Assembly (NCBI GenBank): GCA_002837195.1 | Contig: KZ478070.1 | Location: forward strand, 30,229-94,228 | Length of the DNA stretch: 64,000 nucleotides | From: Enterobacterales bacterium CwR94 | Lineage (GTDB): Bacteria > Pseudomonadota > Gammaproteobacteria > Enterobacterales > Enterobacteriaceae | Reading direction: 5' to 3' | In this document: piece by piece, positions 52,491 to 63,916 of the stretch | Numbering within the stretch: position 1 is the stretch's first letter | Layout: every line of letters begins with the position of its first letter | Translations under genes and position numbers: made by a program | The notes under the pieces: generated by a model | Databases searched by the model: none | Seen by the model: only the letters and a program-made list of their open reading frames with translations | Told to the model about the DNA's origin: nothing

Positions 52491-52757
52491 TTTTAGCTTA
52501 TTGTTTCATGTTTGGACATCTCTGGAAAAGCTTGTCTGAAATTGAGTTCTTGATGGGGGATGATGTGAGTTTATACTGAGGTTTAGTATGATTTTTTTAA
52601 AATGGATTTCACCCCTATTCCTACTTTTAGGAGTGATTATGAATATTCATACAAGTTATGCCAAGCTGTCTCGTGCTAAGATCATTCGCTCAATAGCAAC
52701 ACCTAACTGTTAATGAGATAGGTTAGTCCTCCTCGAAGATAGAAGCTTCTGCTGAAC

Positions 52758-53400
52758 CTACGCGCAAAAATTTGCGTATTTACGGCTTGCGGTTTCATCA
52801 CTTCTTAATGCTTCTCTGACCCTGTGCCTCATCGGCTCGTAGTTTATTGATAAGCCTGCATGGATTGCCGATATATACCGGCTTCATTTTGCTCCCCGCT
52901 ATGATAAACCAGTGATTTACATCCTTCCTTAACGGCCATCACGTTGGCTAATAGTCGCGATAAGCCTCCGTTCCCCTCTCTGAATGTATGGAAGAGTATT
53001 AGCTCAACATGGGTTATGGCGATGGCGGTGATTAGTTGGTTTTCGTCCATGCCGCGTAAGGATACAGATACTTGGGAACGAAATCGTTCATCAGTTTTGG
53101 CTACAGTGCTGAGGGCGCAAACATAAAGCAGCCCTTGCTGATATTGACCGCCCTTTCTTGTCCAGCCTACTCGTAGATGTTACATAACCAACGGCGATGC
53201 CAGCTTTTTAGCATGGCTACGCTGAGCTGTCCTTCCGGGAACTTTTCTTCAAAAACGGACTAGTAGAGTTGTTCTAACAGGACAAGTTCAGCCTCATCCA
53301 TCTCATCAGAAGTAGCGATCCCCAGCTTATTAGCCAAAACCTGCTCGCCATAGTCTTTCTCATACTGACCTTCGCTGCTGGATACATGGTATCGGCTCAT
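52758..53400 (-). pseudogene. Decayed Fic-family AMPylase gene
   Basis: Reading leftward from ATG 53400, pieces of a Fic protein appear: MSRYHVSSSEGQYEKD, EMDEAELVLLEQLY, stop, SVFEEKFPEGQLSVAMLKSW, HRRWLCNIYE, stop, AGQERAVNISKG, then in another frame FHTFREGNGGLSRLLANVMA (the Fic motif HPFxxGNGR with two changes), and in a third frame YEPMRHRVREAL. At least three stops and two frameshifts show that it is not functional. No intact antitoxin gene is next to it. Confidence 0.8.
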
Positions 53401-53500
53401 GGAGATGCCCAGTGTTATTAGAGGGATGGGAAAACAAAGGGAGTATAACGTTGGATGAGTACATCAAACAATATTCTTAAAATCAGATAGTTACAAAAGC

Positions 53501-53516
53501 GTAGGTTAAAATGTAG
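53501..53516. repeat. Right-end copy of the island end repeat
   Basis: GTAGGTTAAAATGTAG differs by one base from GTAGGTTAAAGTGTAG at 31902-31917 and has the same direction. It lies about 50 bases inside the right junction. It is a probable integrase arm site. Confidence 0.55.
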
Positions 53517-53543
53517 TTTTTATTCTCTGGTGGAAAATAATCT

Positions 53544-53612
53544 TTAATAATCAGCATTAACACACCACTGCATCATGGGCGTGTGGGCGGCAACGGTATT
53601 GGTCTCTGTCAT
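53544..53612 (-). pseudogene. Detached original 5' end of mutS, with attR
   Basis: Leftward from ATG 53612 the sequence encodes MTETNTVAAHTPMMQ and then leaves mutS, ending at a stop after 22 codons. HTPMMQ is the same block found at the start of the functional MutS. The DNA of this block (53568-53585) is the direct repeat of attL at 31750-31767. Before insertion the gene must have started here, with its own promoter between 53613 and 53855. Confidence 0.75.
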
Positions 53613-53855
53613 GAAGTAACCCGATCTAATCCTTTGAAAAATAGACTTCAATGCGGCAGTCATCACTGCTGTCGCGGCTTTTATCGCGCGACCGCTAGTC
53701 TACCGCAGCAGGAGCAAAACTGACACCAGGCAGAAGCGGCGTTGTCGAGATGCTTCGCAAAGTTGGCTTTCAGTGGGGGAAGCAGGTTGTTGCTGCCTTA
53801 TTGGTGTTGTCGCGCTGTGATACAGTGGCGTTATTGCTTTTATTCGGAGCCGCTT

Positions 53856-54683
53856 ATGTCTTTCATGCAAGGTAAAACACACGTTAGCATTTGGCAGTCA
53901 GCCGATCTCGGCGGCGAATTGCTGAGTGGTTGCTTTCATGATTTTACCTACCCGGTACACACACATGAAACGGCCTGTTTTGCCTTGTTGACGGCAGGGG
54001 CCATTCGTATTCGGATGCGCGGCAGTGAATTTATTGCACGTAAGGGCGATCTTTACGCGATTGAAGCGGAGGAACCCCATGCTGGTTGGCCTGTTGACAA
54101 TCATGGCTGGCAGCTACGTACGTTGTATGTCGATACACGCCACTTGCGCCGACTGTTGGCAATCTCAGGATGTGCGCACGCTGTCGATTTGCTAGGACCT
54201 GTGATACGCGATCAGGCTCTGACGGGATTATTTCAGCAGGCGCATTGGTTGTCACAGCATGCAGGTGAACGCCTGGTGCTGGATGAGCACTATCTGCGTT
54301 TTGCGTCCCGCCTATTTGAGCGACATGTGCGTGGCAGTGGCCCGAACGTTTCGCTTACCCATGAGCCTCGGGCTATCCGAGTGACTCGCGAATACCTGGA
54401 TGCTCATCTGGCCTGCAATGTGCATCTGGAGGACATTGCCCAAGCCGCAGGTTTGCCTGTCTATCGCCTGTTTCGCACGTTTGAGCAGTATACGGGAATG
54501 ACTCCGCACGGTTACCTACGTCAGGCTCGCGTCAGGCAAGCCATTAGCTTGATTAAAGCGGGAGACAAGCTCAGTGATATCGCTGCTAGTGTGGGGTTTT
54601 CCGATCAGGCTCACCTGACACGTCATTTTCGGCGCATCATGGGGGTGACGCCGGGTGTTTACCAAAAGGCGATGCTTAATTAA
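53856..54683 (+). CDS. AraC family transcriptional regulator
   Basis: This 275-residue regulator has an N-terminal cupin-like sensor domain (HETACFALLTAGAIRIR, EAEEPHAGWPVDNHGW) and a C-terminal AraC domain with two helix-turn-helix units: VHLEDIAQAAGLPVYRLFRT and KLSDIAASVGFSDQAHLTRH, ending in the typical GVTPGVYQKAML. I chose ATG 53856 after CGGAG. The frame is open further upstream, but that part has no family resemblance. It faces a convergent DUF2000 gene. Ligand unknown. Confidence 0.9.
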   Translation: MSFMQGKTHVSIWQSADLGGELLSGCFHDFTYPVHTHETACFALLTAGAIRIRMRGSEFIARKGDLYAIEAEEPHAGWPVDNHGWQLRTLYVDTRHLRRLLAISGCAHAVDLLGPVIRDQALTGLFQQAHWLSQHAGERLVLDEHYLRFASRLFERHVRGSGPNVSLTHEPRAIRVTREYLDAHLACNVHLEDIAQAAGLPVYRLFRTFEQYTGMTPHGYLRQARVRQAISLIKAGDKLSDIAASVGFSDQAHLTRHFRRIMGVTPGVYQKAMLN

Positions 54684-54825
54684 GGTGCGTCCTGGCGCTG
54701 AACATGAAAAACCTTGGTTTATCCGCGTTTTTCCGCACGTCCACTGAGCCTCACTAAATCATCTGCGATGTCTCCAGTGAGGTGATCACGCTCTTCAAGC
54801 CTGACATACTCAGTGGTTTGTTGTA

Positions 54826-55263
54826 TTAACTCAGTAGTTTCAAGTTGGCGACTAGCTTTCTTACTGGTTTCTTCGCCCCCACCAGGGCAATGCCCACATA
54901 TTGCAGATCATCTTCTTCGATTTCAGCCACCGCGGCACGGAATGCCTCATAGTTAGTGGTTTGTTGCCCCTGAATTGGAAAGCTGACAATTTTGCAGCCT
55001 TGTTCCAGCGCAGTGCGCCGCAGTTTGGCGAGTGCGCTGCCTTCTGCACTTAGGACGGGAATACCAATCGGAATTAATCCCGGGTGTTTAGTGCCAGAAG
55101 CATCAACCAGGGGCTCGCCGACCAGTTTTGGAAATTGCTGCCCAAGCGTTAATGCAATTACTGCAGCAGCGTTCGCTGCGTGGCCTGCGCCTAATGCATC
55201 ATCAATCACAATGACGCAGCGCTCTGGAACAAATTCATCAGGTGTTGGCATAGTATCAGACAT
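54826..55263 (-). CDS. DUF2000 family protein
   Basis: This 145-residue protein matches DUF2000: [28 protein letters not shown] split over the N-terminus, then LIPIGIPVL and [20 protein letters not shown]. The start at 55263 is six bases after GAGGAGA. Family members are small and of unknown function, often controlled by a neighbouring AraC regulator. The AraC gene here is convergent with it, so a link is plausible but unproven. Confidence 0.8.
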   Translation of the reverse strand: MSDTMPTPDEFVPERCVIVIDDALGAGHAANAAAVIALTLGQQFPKLVGEPLVDASGTKHPGLIPIGIPVLSAEGSALAKLRRTALEQGCKIVSFPIQGQQTTNYEAFRAAVAEIEEDDLQYVGIALVGAKKPVRKLVANLKLLS

Positions 55264-55405
55264 CATTTTCTCCTCATGGTCTCGGCACCAGCATGTCAAA
55301 ACGTGTGATGCCAGTCTTGAACGCTATTGCAAAACTGACAGCATTAGGCGATGGGCAGCGAATCGGATACACTTACCCCAATTTTTGTATGGATTTGAGG
55401 TGAAA

Positions 55406-55744
55406 ATGGAAACGTTACCCCCGTGCCCTAAATGTCAGTCGGAATACAGCTGGCAAGAGGGCGAGATGTTGAATTGCCCGGAGTGTGGTCATGTATGGTC
55501 GGCTCATGCGTCGGCAGAAGCGGACGATGTGCTGATCGTCAAGGATGCTAATGGCAATCTACTGGCCGATGGCGATTCCGTTACGGTGATTAAAGATTTG
55601 AAAGTAAAGGGGAGTTCAACCCCGCTGAAGATAGGCACACGCGTCAAAGGTATCCGTCTGGTTGAAGGTGATCACAACATTGATTGTAAGATCGACGGTT
55701 TTGGCCCGATGAAGTTGAAATCGGAGTTTGTGAAGAAGAATTGA
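55406..55744 (+). CDS. yjdM: YjdM/PhnA zinc-ribbon protein
   Basis: This 112-residue protein has an N-terminal zinc ribbon (CPKCQSEY and [10 protein letters not shown]) and the C-terminal PhnA domain ([37 protein letters not shown]). It is the counterpart of E. coli YjdM (PhnA). Despite the old name it does not act on phosphonates in any established way. The start at 55406 follows GAGGTGAAA. It has its own terminator (55750-55773). Confidence 0.92.
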   Translation: METLPPCPKCQSEYSWQEGEMLNCPECGHVWSAHASAEADDVLIVKDANGNLLADGDSVTVIKDLKVKGSSTPLKIGTRVKGIRLVEGDHNIDCKIDGFGPMKLKSEFVKKN

Positions 55745-55749
55745 TTATC

Positions 55750-55773
55750 AGGCCGCCTTGTGCGGCCTTTTTT
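55750..55773 (+). terminator. Terminator of yjdM
   Basis: Arms AGGCCGC (55750-55756) and GCGGCCT (55762-55768) are followed by a T run. Confidence 0.88.
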
Positions 55774-55895
55774 GTGGCCAGCGATGAGACCAATAATGTT
55801 AAAAGTTGTGTAACTTCACTGGCTGGCTGTTTTGTCAGACTCTTCTATGCTTTACCATGCTTTGCAGTTCTCAACCCTGCACAAATGGATGTCTG

Positions 55896-57005
55896 ATGCG
55901 TTATTTGGTTGCCTTTCTCCCCTCAGTTTTATTGCTTGCTGCTTGCAGCAGTGAGCCTAAGTCCGCGCAACCCTCCGCGATGTTGACGCCGCAGACAAAG
56001 CCTGTTCCCGCGCCACCTGGTGGTTTTTTACTGGAGCTAGAACATGCTATTCGTCCTCTGTGGGGCGATTTTGCAGACAACGCAGCGGCGAATGCATTTA
56101 TCGATAAAATGGTGCAAAAGCACGGTTTTGATCGCCAACAGCTGCACGACATTTTAGCCCAGGCTAAGCGTCTGGATTACGTGTTGCGCCTGATGGATCA
56201 ACAAGCACCCAGTGTCACTGTGCCGAGTGGACCGAACGGTGCCTGGATCCGTTACCGCAATAAATTCGTTACCCCAGACAACGTGCAAAACGGTGTCGCG
56301 TTCTGGAATCAGTATCAGGATGCGCTTCAACGCGCCTGGCAGACTTACGGCGTCCCTCCCGAGATTATTGTGGGTATCATCGGCGTGGAAACGCGATGGG
56401 GCCGCGTGATGGGCAAAACCCGTATTCTGGATGCCTTAGCAACGTTGTCATTCAACTATCCACGGCGGGCGCAGTACTTCTCCGGTGAATTGGAGACGTT
56501 CTTGTTGATGGCGCGCAATGAAAAAGATGACCCGTTGGAATTGAAAGGATCCTTCGCGGGGGCTATGGGCTACGGCCAGTTTATGCCTTCTTCCTATCAG
56601 CAGTTTGCCGTTGATTTTAATGGTGATGGCCACATTAATTTGTGGGACCCAGAAGATGCCATCGGCAGCGTGGCGCACTACTTCAGTGAGCATGGCTGGA
56701 AGCGGGGAGAGGCTGTGGCGATTCCGGCCACCGGTCAGGCACCAGAATTGGCGAACGGCTTTAAAACGCGTTACAGCTCCTCACAGTTAGCCGCTGCCGG
56801 TTTGCGTCCGCAAAGCGCACTGGGTGGCCATGAGGAAGTGAGCTTACTGCGACTGGATATGGGTACCAGCTACCAATACTGGTATGGGTTACCGAATTTC
56901 TACGCAATCACGCGCTATAACCACAGTACGCATTATGCGATGGCTGTGTGGCAACTGGGAGAAGCCGTGAGTAAAGCCCGGCAGGGTGATTTTTTGATTA
57001 ACTGA
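55896..57005 (+). CDS. mltB: Membrane-bound lytic murein transglycosylase B
   Basis: MltB cuts peptidoglycan glycan strands to 1,6-anhydro products. The 369-residue lipoprotein starts at 55896, with lipobox LLAAC (Cys at about 16). The catalytic glutamate is in [11 protein letters not shown] and further signatures are [20 protein letters not shown] and [20 protein letters not shown]. The open frame starts 30 codons earlier, but that part has no signal peptide. It anchors to the inner face of the outer membrane. Confidence 0.95.
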   Translation: MRYLVAFLPSVLLLAACSSEPKSAQPSAMLTPQTKPVPAPPGGFLLELEHAIRPLWGDFADNAAANAFIDKMVQKHGFDRQQLHDILAQAKRLDYVLRLMDQQAPSVTVPSGPNGAWIRYRNKFVTPDNVQNGVAFWNQYQDALQRAWQTYGVPPEIIVGIIGVETRWGRVMGKTRILDALATLSFNYPRRAQYFSGELETFLLMARNEKDDPLELKGSFAGAMGYGQFMPSSYQQFAVDFNGDGHINLWDPEDAIGSVAHYFSEHGWKRGEAVAIPATGQAPELANGFKTRYSSSQLAAAGLRPQSALGGHEEVSLLRLDMGTSYQYWYGLPNFYAITRYNHSTHYAMAVWQLGEAVSKARQGDFLIN

Positions 57006-57011
57006 CACAGT

Positions 57012-57038
57012 AAAGGGCGACTTCGGTGGCCCTTTTTT
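57012..57038 (+). terminator. Terminator of mltB
   Basis: Arms AAAGGGC (57012-57018) and GCCCTTT (57029-57035) run into a T tract ending at 57038. The start of the next gene follows within 25 bases. Confidence 0.8.
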
Positions 57039-57060
57039 ATGCGTGATGAAGGAGAGCGTA

Positions 57061-57828
57061 ATGCAAGATTGGGATCCTGAACTTTACCGTCGGTTTGAAG
57101 CAGAGCGGACGCGTCCGGCGGAAGAGTTGTTGGCGCGGGTCAATGTGCCGCAGGTGCGTGTGGCCGTTGATCTGGGATGTGGGCCAGCAAACAGCACGGA
57201 ATTGTTGGCGAAACGTTGGCCTCAGGCTGCGGTGATTGGACTTGATAGCTCTGCCGCCATGCTAGAGCAGGCGCGTGAGCGACTGCCTGATGTGACCTTT
57301 GTGCAGGCGGATGCTCAGCAGTGGCAGGCACAAGTCCCTTGCGATCTCATTTATGCGAATGCGTCATTGCAATGGATGTCCAACCACGCACAGTTACTGC
57401 CGCATTTAGTCGCGCAGTTGGCTGCTGGCGGGGCATTAGCGGTGCAAATGCCGGATAATCTCGAGGAGCCTTCTCATGCTTTGATGCGCAAAGTGGCAGG
57501 TGAACCTGACTGGCAAAGCAAGGTCGGAGGGCTCAGCCGTAAAAAACTCCTCAGCACGTCGGAATATTATAATCTGCTCACTGCGGCAGGGTGCCAGGTG
57601 GATATCTGGCGTACCACGTACTACCACGTGATGCCTGCGGTCTCCTCCATTGTTGACTGGTTGCGGGCAACCGGTTTACGGACTTATCTGGAACCGCTCA
57701 ATAAACATGAGCAGCATGGCTTTCTGCAACGTTATGAAGCTGAGCTTATCCATGCGTACCCTACGCATCATGACGGTTCCGTCTTACTGGCTTTTCCTCG
57801 TCTGTTTATGGTGGCGCATAAGGCTTGA
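57061..57828 (+). CDS. tam: Trans-aconitate 2-methyltransferase-like SAM methyltransferase
   Basis: This 255-residue class I methyltransferase starts at 57061 after GAAGGAG and begins [20 protein letters not shown], close to E. coli Tam (252 aa). SAM motif I is [14 protein letters not shown], and [11 protein letters not shown] and [12 protein letters not shown] are family features. Tam methylates trans-aconitate, an inhibitor formed from a citric-acid-cycle intermediate. E. coli tam is elsewhere in its genome, so the location is unusual. Confidence 0.85.
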   Translation: MQDWDPELYRRFEAERTRPAEELLARVNVPQVRVAVDLGCGPANSTELLAKRWPQAAVIGLDSSAAMLEQARERLPDVTFVQADAQQWQAQVPCDLIYANASLQWMSNHAQLLPHLVAQLAAGGALAVQMPDNLEEPSHALMRKVAGEPDWQSKVGGLSRKKLLSTSEYYNLLTAAGCQVDIWRTTYYHVMPAVSSIVDWLRATGLRTYLEPLNKHEQHGFLQRYEAELIHAYPTHHDGSVLLAFPRLFMVAHKA

Positions 57829-57918
57829 TATTTGGAAGCCTTGCCGCAATCTCTGTTCCATGTCCGCTCACCGCGTAAGAAAGGTGTTATCTTTCACGCA
57901 CCATACACAGGAGACTGC

Positions 57919-58419
57919 ATGAACGATCAACAGCTTGTGATGCTTAGCGCGGCGTTAGGTCAGGCGCTTAAACAACAGGGCGCCACGGTGACGACGGCGG
58001 AATCCTGTACGGGGGGCTGGATAGCCAAAGTGTTGACCGACATTGCAGGCAGTTCCGCCTGGTTTGAGCGCGGTTTTGTCACCTACAGCAATCAGGCGAA
58101 ATCTTCGTTGGTGGGCGTGAACGCCGCCACACTTGCGCAGTGGGGAGCGGTAAGCGAAGCCGTGGTGTGCGAAATGGCGGAAGGCGCGCTGCAGGCGGCA
58201 AATGCTGATTTCGCGGTCTCAGTCAGCGGCATCGCAGGCCCTGATGGCGGCAGTGCTGAAAAACCGGTAGGAACAGTGTGGTTTGCTTTTGCACAGCGAG
58301 GTGGGCAAACCCTGGCACGGCACCAACTATTTACAGGCGATCGCGAAGCCGTGCGCCGACAAGCCACCGCATTTGCTCTAAACACGCTGCTGAAGCATTT
58401 TTTCAAAAAAGAGACTTGA
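57919..58419 (+). CDS. pncC: Nicotinamide-nucleotide amidase PncC (CinA C-terminal type)
   Basis: PncC deamidates NMN to NaMN in pyridine-nucleotide recycling. The 166-residue protein corresponds to E. coli PncC (YgaD, 165 aa) and consists only of the CinA C-terminal domain: TTAESCTGGWIAKVLTDIAG, SGIAGPDGGSAEKPVGTVW. The start at 57919 follows AGGAG. It lies just upstream of recA, as in E. coli. Confidence 0.95.
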   Translation: MNDQQLVMLSAALGQALKQQGATVTTAESCTGGWIAKVLTDIAGSSAWFERGFVTYSNQAKSSLVGVNAATLAQWGAVSEAVVCEMAEGALQAANADFAVSVSGIAGPDGGSAEKPVGTVWFAFAQRGGQTLARHQLFTGDREAVRRQATAFALNTLLKHFFKKET

Positions 58420-58439
58420 TACTGTATGACTATACAGTA
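58420..58439 (+). promoter_or_regulatory. LexA (SOS) box of recA
   Basis: TACTGTATGACTATACAGTA is nearly the perfect LexA consensus, with CTG at 58422 and CAG at 58435-58437. It lies 68 bases before the recA start. LexA should repress recA here until DNA damage. Confidence 0.95.
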
Positions 58440-58488
58440 TAATCAGCAGCATCTTCAGATACAGCGTGCAAGTCGCAGGGCGGCTTGA

Positions 58489-59571
<1,083 letters not shown>

Positions 59572-59586
59572 TTGTCAAATATGATG

Positions 59587-59615
59587 AAAGGCGCGGAGAG
59601 ATTCCGCGCCTTTTT
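59587..59615 (+). terminator. Terminator between recA and recX
   Basis: Arms GGCGCGGA (59590-59597) and TCCGCGCC (59603-59610) with A and T tails. Some read-through to recX is usual in enterobacteria, keeping RecX far below RecA. Confidence 0.9.
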
Positions 59616-59653
59616 GCTTTTCTGTGCATGCTCAAACCCTAAAGATTTCCGCT

Positions 59654-60169
59654 ATGTCTGACTTCAACGATCCCCGAAAACAATTTTCCAGACTGCTCGA
59701 AAAAGCCACACGGATCCTGGCGATGCGCGATCACAGCGAAACGGAACTGCGACGTAAACTCGCGCTATCGCTGATGCGTGCTGAACAGACCGACAGGCAG
59801 GATGAACAGGCGTCCGACATTCAACAAGAACAATTGAACAAAGTTATTCAATGGTGTCAGGAACATGGTTGGCAAGATGATGCACGATTTACAGAGCGTT
59901 TTATTGCCAGCCGGGCGCGAAAAGGCTTTGGGCCACAACGTATTCGTATGGAGCTCGCGCAGCGCGGTGTCGAGAAAAGTGTGGCTGAGGAAGGCCTGGC
60001 TGCCAGCGAAGTGAACTGGCTGGATCAGACTTATCACGCTGCCACAAAGAAGTTTGGTGAGCCCTTGCCAACCGACTGGCAATCACAGGCAAAAGTGCAG
60101 CGTTTTCTGATAGGAAAAGGGTTTATCAGTGAGGATATTCGGGAGATTTTCAGAAATTTTGCAGATTGA
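59654..60169 (+). CDS. recX: RecA regulatory protein RecX
   Basis: RecX binds RecA filaments and limits their growth. The 171-residue protein is made of three-helix repeats, with signature stretches LAMRDHSETELRRKLAL, WQDDARFTERFIASRARKG and GPQRIRMELAQRGV. The start at 59654 (MSDFNDPRKQ) fits the family. It follows recA after the terminator. Confidence 0.94.
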   Translation: MSDFNDPRKQFSRLLEKATRILAMRDHSETELRRKLALSLMRAEQTDRQDEQASDIQQEQLNKVIQWCQEHGWQDDARFTERFIASRARKGFGPQRIRMELAQRGVEKSVAEEGLAASEVNWLDQTYHAATKKFGEPLPTDWQSQAKVQRFLIGKGFISEDIREIFRNFAD

Positions 60170-60308
60170 CCCGCCTGGTGTTTTACTTCCCTTTGAAGAA
60201 AATTTATCTTATTCCCACTTTTTTGCTTGTTGACTGTACATTTTGTTGAATCACAACGAATGGAAAACCAGCAGGCAATACATTCGTTAGCGTGATTCCA
60301 GGACATAT

Positions 60309-62936
60309 ATGAGCAAGAGCACTGCGGAGATCCGTCAAGCGTTTCTCGACTTTTTCCATAGCAAGGGACATCAGGTTGTAGCCAGTAGCTCCCTCGTGCC
60401 ACACAACGATCCGACATTGCTGTTCACCAATGCCGGAATGAACCAGTTTAAAGATGTGTTTCTGGGTCAGGATAAGCGTAGCTACAATCGCGCGACCACG
60501 TCACAGCGCTGCGTGCGTGCAGGTGGCAAACACAACGATCTGGAAAACGTCGGTTACACCGCTCGTCACCATACCTTCTTTGAAATGCTGGGCAACTTCA
60601 GCTTTGGCGACTATTTCAAACAGGAAGCGATTGCCTTTGCCTGGGAGTTATTAACCAGCCCGCAATGGTTTGCTCTGCCAAAAGAACGTTTGTGGGTGAC
60701 CATCTACGAAACCGATGACGAAGCCTTTGATATCTGGGAAAAAGAAATTGGTGTGCCGCGTGAGCGCATCATTCGTATTGGTGATAACAAAGGCGGAGCC
60801 TATGCGTCAGATAATTTCTGGCAAATGGGTGATACGGGGCCGTGCGGTCCTTGTACCGAAATCTTCTATGATCATGGCGATCATATTTGGGGCGGGCCTC
60901 CAGGCAGCCCGGAAGAAGACGGTGACCGTTATATCGAGATCTGGAACATCGTCTTCATGCAGTTTAACCGTCAGAGTGACGGTACCATGCTGCCGCTGCC
61001 AAAACCCTCGGTGGATACCGGCATGGGGCTTGAGCGCGTAACGGCTGTGCTGCAGCACGTTAACTCCAACTACGAAATCGATCTGTTTGCGAATCTGATC
61101 AAAGCAGTGGCCGATGTCACTGGTGCAACGGATTTAAGCAACAAGTCTCTGCGCGTGATCGCCGACCATATTCGCTCTTGTGCGTTCCTGATTGCCGATG
61201 GCGTTATCCCTTCGAATGAGAACCGTGGCTATGTCCTGCGTCGTATCATTCGCCGTGCTGTGCGTCACGGTAACATGCTGGGCGCAAAAGGCAGCTTCTT
61301 CCACAAACTGGTGGCACCGTTAATTGCGGTGATGGGAGACGCAGGATCTGAACTGCAACGACAACAAGCACAGGTTGAGCAGGTGTTAAAAACTGAAGAA
61401 GAGCAGTTTGCTAAAACGCTCGAACGCGGTTTGACATTGCTGGACGAAGAGCTGGCGAACCTGAAAGGGGATACCCTGGACGGCGAGACGGTGTTCCGCC
61501 TGTATGATACGTTCGGTTTCCCGGCAGACCTGACCGCCGATGTGTGCCGTGAGCGGAATCTGAAAATTGATGAGGCAGGTTTCGAGCGTGCAATGGAGCA
61601 GCAGCGCCAGCGCGCCCGTGAATCTAGCGGCTTCGGCGCTGATTACAGCAACGTGATTAGCATCGATAAAGCCTCTACCTTCCGGGGTTATGATCATCTT
61701 GACTTGAAAGCCACCATCACTGCCCTCTATGTTGAAGGTAAACCTGCTACTGAGATCAGTGCCGGTCAGGAAGGCGTCATCGTGTTAGATGAAACGCCTT
61801 TTTACGGTGAGTCAGGCGGACAGGTGGGGGATACGGGCCTGTTAAGTGGCATGAACGCAGAATTTGCGGTAACGGATACGCAGAAATACGGTCAGGCTAT
61901 TGGTCATATTGGCAAGCTGCATTCCGGCCATGTGAAAGTAGGGGATCGTATTGATGCCGCTGTTGATGAAGCTCGTCGCAATCGCATTCGCCTGAATCAC
62001 TCAGCCACGCACTTGTTGCATGCTGCACTGCGTCAAGTTCTTGGTGAGCATGTTGCGCAGAAAGGCTCGTTAGTCAATGACAAGTATCTGCGTTTCGACT
62101 TCTCCCATTTTGAAGCTATGAAGCCGGAAGAAGTACGCCAGGTTGAAGATATTGTGAATGCGCAAATTCGTCGTAATTTGAGCATTGAAACCAATATCAT
62201 GGATTTGGACGCCGCCAAAGCCAAAGGTGCGATGGCACTGTTTGGTGAGAAATATGATGCGCGCGTGCGTGTTTTGACCATGGGCGATTTCTCTACCGAA
62301 TTATGCGGTGGCGTGCATGCGAGTCGCACGGGTGACATTGGCCTGTTCCGCATCACCGCGGAGTCAGGAACGGCGGCGGGTGTTCGTCGTATCGAAGCGG
62401 TCAGTGGCCATGCCGCCATTGACGCGATGCACGAGCAAAGTGATCAGCTACAAGCCATCACTCAACTGTTAAAAGCCAACAGCAGTAACCTGAATGAAAA
62501 GGTTAAGGCGATGGTTGAGCAGACGCGTCAGTTGGAGCGTGAACTGCAACAGTTGAAAGACAAACAAGCCGCGGCGCAAAGTGCCAATCTCAGTGACAAT
62601 GCCGTTGCTGTTAAAGGCACCAAGCTGCTGGTAACGGAACTTAGCAATGTCGACCCCAAAATGCTGCGTACCATGGTGGATGACCTGAAGAATCAGTTAG
62701 GTTCAGCCATTATCGTGTTGGCAACGGTGGCTGACGGCAAAGTGTCATTAATTGCCGGGGTGACCAAAGATCTGACCGATAAAGTGAAGGCAGGGGATCT
62801 GATTAGTTCTCTTGCACAACAAGTCGGTGGCAAAGGTGGTGGTCGACCTGACATGGCTCAGGCGGGCGGCACAGATGCGCAGGCGTTGCCTGCCGCGCTG
62901 AGCGGTGTTGAAGCCTGGGTAAGCAGTAAACTGTAA
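60309..62936 (+). CDS. alaS: Alanyl-tRNA synthetase
   Basis: AlaS charges tRNA-Ala and edits mischarged Ser and Gly. The 875-residue protein is full length (E. coli 876). Class II motifs lie in the first 250 residues ([41 protein letters not shown]). The editing domain has [13 protein letters not shown] and [13 protein letters not shown], followed by the coiled coil and C-Ala domain ([14 protein letters not shown]). A terminator follows. Confidence 0.98.
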   Translation: MSKSTAEIRQAFLDFFHSKGHQVVASSSLVPHNDPTLLFTNAGMNQFKDVFLGQDKRSYNRATTSQRCVRAGGKHNDLENVGYTARHHTFFEMLGNFSFGDYFKQEAIAFAWELLTSPQWFALPKERLWVTIYETDDEAFDIWEKEIGVPRERIIRIGDNKGGAYASDNFWQMGDTGPCGPCTEIFYDHGDHIWGGPPGSPEEDGDRYIEIWNIVFMQFNRQSDGTMLPLPKPSVDTGMGLERVTAVLQHVNSNYEIDLFANLIKAVADVTGATDLSNKSLRVIADHIRSCAFLIADGVIPSNENRGYVLRRIIRRAVRHGNMLGAKGSFFHKLVAPLIAVMGDAGSELQRQQAQVEQVLKTEEEQFAKTLERGLTLLDEELANLKGDTLDGETVFRLYDTFGFPADLTADVCRERNLKIDEAGFERAMEQQRQRARESSGFGADYSNVISIDKASTFRGYDHLDLKATITALYVEGKPATEISAGQEGVIVLDETPFYGESGGQVGDTGLLSGMNAEFAVTDTQKYGQAIGHIGKLHSGHVKVGDRIDAAVDEARRNRIRLNHSATHLLHAALRQVLGEHVAQKGSLVNDKYLRFDFSHFEAMKPEEVRQVEDIVNAQIRRNLSIETNIMDLDAAKAKGAMALFGEKYDARVRVLTMGDFSTELCGGVHASRTGDIGLFRITAESGTAAGVRRIEAVSGHAAIDAMHEQSDQLQAITQLLKANSSNLNEKVKAMVEQTRQLERELQQLKDKQAAAQSANLSDNAVAVKGTKLLVTELSNVDPKMLRTMVDDLKNQLGSAIIVLATVADGKVSLIAGVTKDLTDKVKAGDLISSLAQQVGGKGGGRPDMAQAGGTDAQALPAALSGVEAWVSSKL

Positions 62937-62961
62937 CGATAAAATAATGTCTCGCTTAACG

Positions 62962-62989
62962 CGCCAGTGCCATTAAGCACTGGCGTTTT
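62962..62989 (+). terminator. Terminator of alaS
   Basis: Arms CGCCAGTGC (62962-62970) and GCACTGGCG (62977-62985) with a 6-base loop, then TTTT. Confidence 0.85.
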
Positions 62990-63172
62990 GACGCGAGAAG
63001 TGGTTGTGTAAACACAAAGTCGGGTCGCGACAAAGGTTTTCGGCTAAACTAACTATCAGCAGAATGTATTGGTATGACGAGAGAATTGTCATAGTCTACG
63101 TTTAGCGTTGTATGATGGACATGCCGGGGACAGTGAACCCCCCGACTCTTTCAATCTTTCAAGGAGCAAAGA

Positions 63173-63355
63173 ATGCTTATTCTAACTCGTCGAGTTGGTG
63201 AGACCCTCATGATTGGCGATGAGGTGACGGTAACAGTTTTAGGTGTAAAGGGTAATCAGGTTCGCATCGGTGTGAACGCCCCGAAAGAAGTCTCTGTACA
63301 CCGTGAAGAGATCTACCAGCGCATCCAGGCTGAGAAAACAACACAGAACTTCTAA
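63173..63355 (+). CDS. csrA: Carbon storage regulator CsrA
   Basis: CsrA is a small RNA-binding dimer that represses or stabilises mRNAs at GGA sites. It has 60 residues: [36 protein letters not shown] and [11 protein letters not shown] are as in E. coli (61 aa). It follows an AAGGAG site. It is flanked by alaS and tRNA-Ser, the usual enterobacterial order. Confidence 0.98.
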   Translation: MLILTRRVGETLMIGDEVTVTVLGVKGNQVRIGVNAPKEVSVHREEIYQRIQAEKTTQNF

Positions 63356-63641
63356 ATTTCTGCGAATTAGGCGTTTCGCTGTACTGTAGCGAGACGCCGC
63401 TCTTCTTCTTTCCCCTAATACTCTGTTTTTTCTTAGCCCGTTATTATCCCGGTTTGATCCTGTTTGCTGTTGATAAATCACCCTTTTCGCCGTCAAATTG
63501 CGCGTATTGAGTGGGTTTTGTGCAATCAAACACGAAGCGGGAAAAATTGTTTGACTTATAAGTGCGGGAAAGTAATATGTGCGCCACGCAGTGCCGATGA
63601 GCAGAAACAAGTTCAGCGGTGCAGTTCACAAGAACGCGTAA

Positions 63642-63734
63642 GGTGAGGTGGCCGAGAGGCTGAAGGCGCTCCCCTGCTAAGGGAGTATGCGGTCAAAAGC
63701 TGCATCCGGGGTTCGAATCCCCGCCTCACCGCCA
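63642..63734 (+). tRNA. tRNA-Ser (anticodon GCT)
   Basis: A 93-base class II tRNA with long variable arm. The acceptor stem GGTGAGG pairs with CCTCACC, the anticodon loop is CCTGCTAAG, the T-arm contains GGTTCGAATCC, and CCA is encoded. It reads AGC/AGU codons. Confidence 0.97.
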
Positions 63735-63744
63735 TTTTAAGAGC

Positions 63745-63821
63745 GCATCCGTAGCTCAGCTGGATAGAGTACTCGGCTACGAACCGAGCGGTCGGAGGTT
63801 CGAATCCTCCCGGATGCACCA
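63745..63821 (+). tRNA. tRNA-Arg (anticodon ACG), copy 1
   Basis: A 77-base tRNA: acceptor GCATCCG with CGGATGC, D-arm AGCTCAGCTGGATAGAGT, anticodon loop GCTACGAAC, T-arm GGTTCGAATCC, encoded CCA. The ACG anticodon is expected to be edited to ICG. It lies 10 bases after tRNA-Ser. Confidence 0.97.
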
Positions 63822-63916
63822 TCTCTTACAATACGTGTTGCGTAATTCGATGGTTGAGTTGTTCTCTTCATCATGGTGAGTTGTTAGCACCCTGCGTTAT
63901 ACCAAGAAATACCGAT

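Noticed and set aside
52588..52713. Small plus-strand ORF of 41 codons with a hydrophobic start
   Set aside because: The ribosome-binding site is weak, the tail is not protein-like, and it lies in decayed sequence next to the Fic pseudogene. A signal-peptide-like start alone is not enough.
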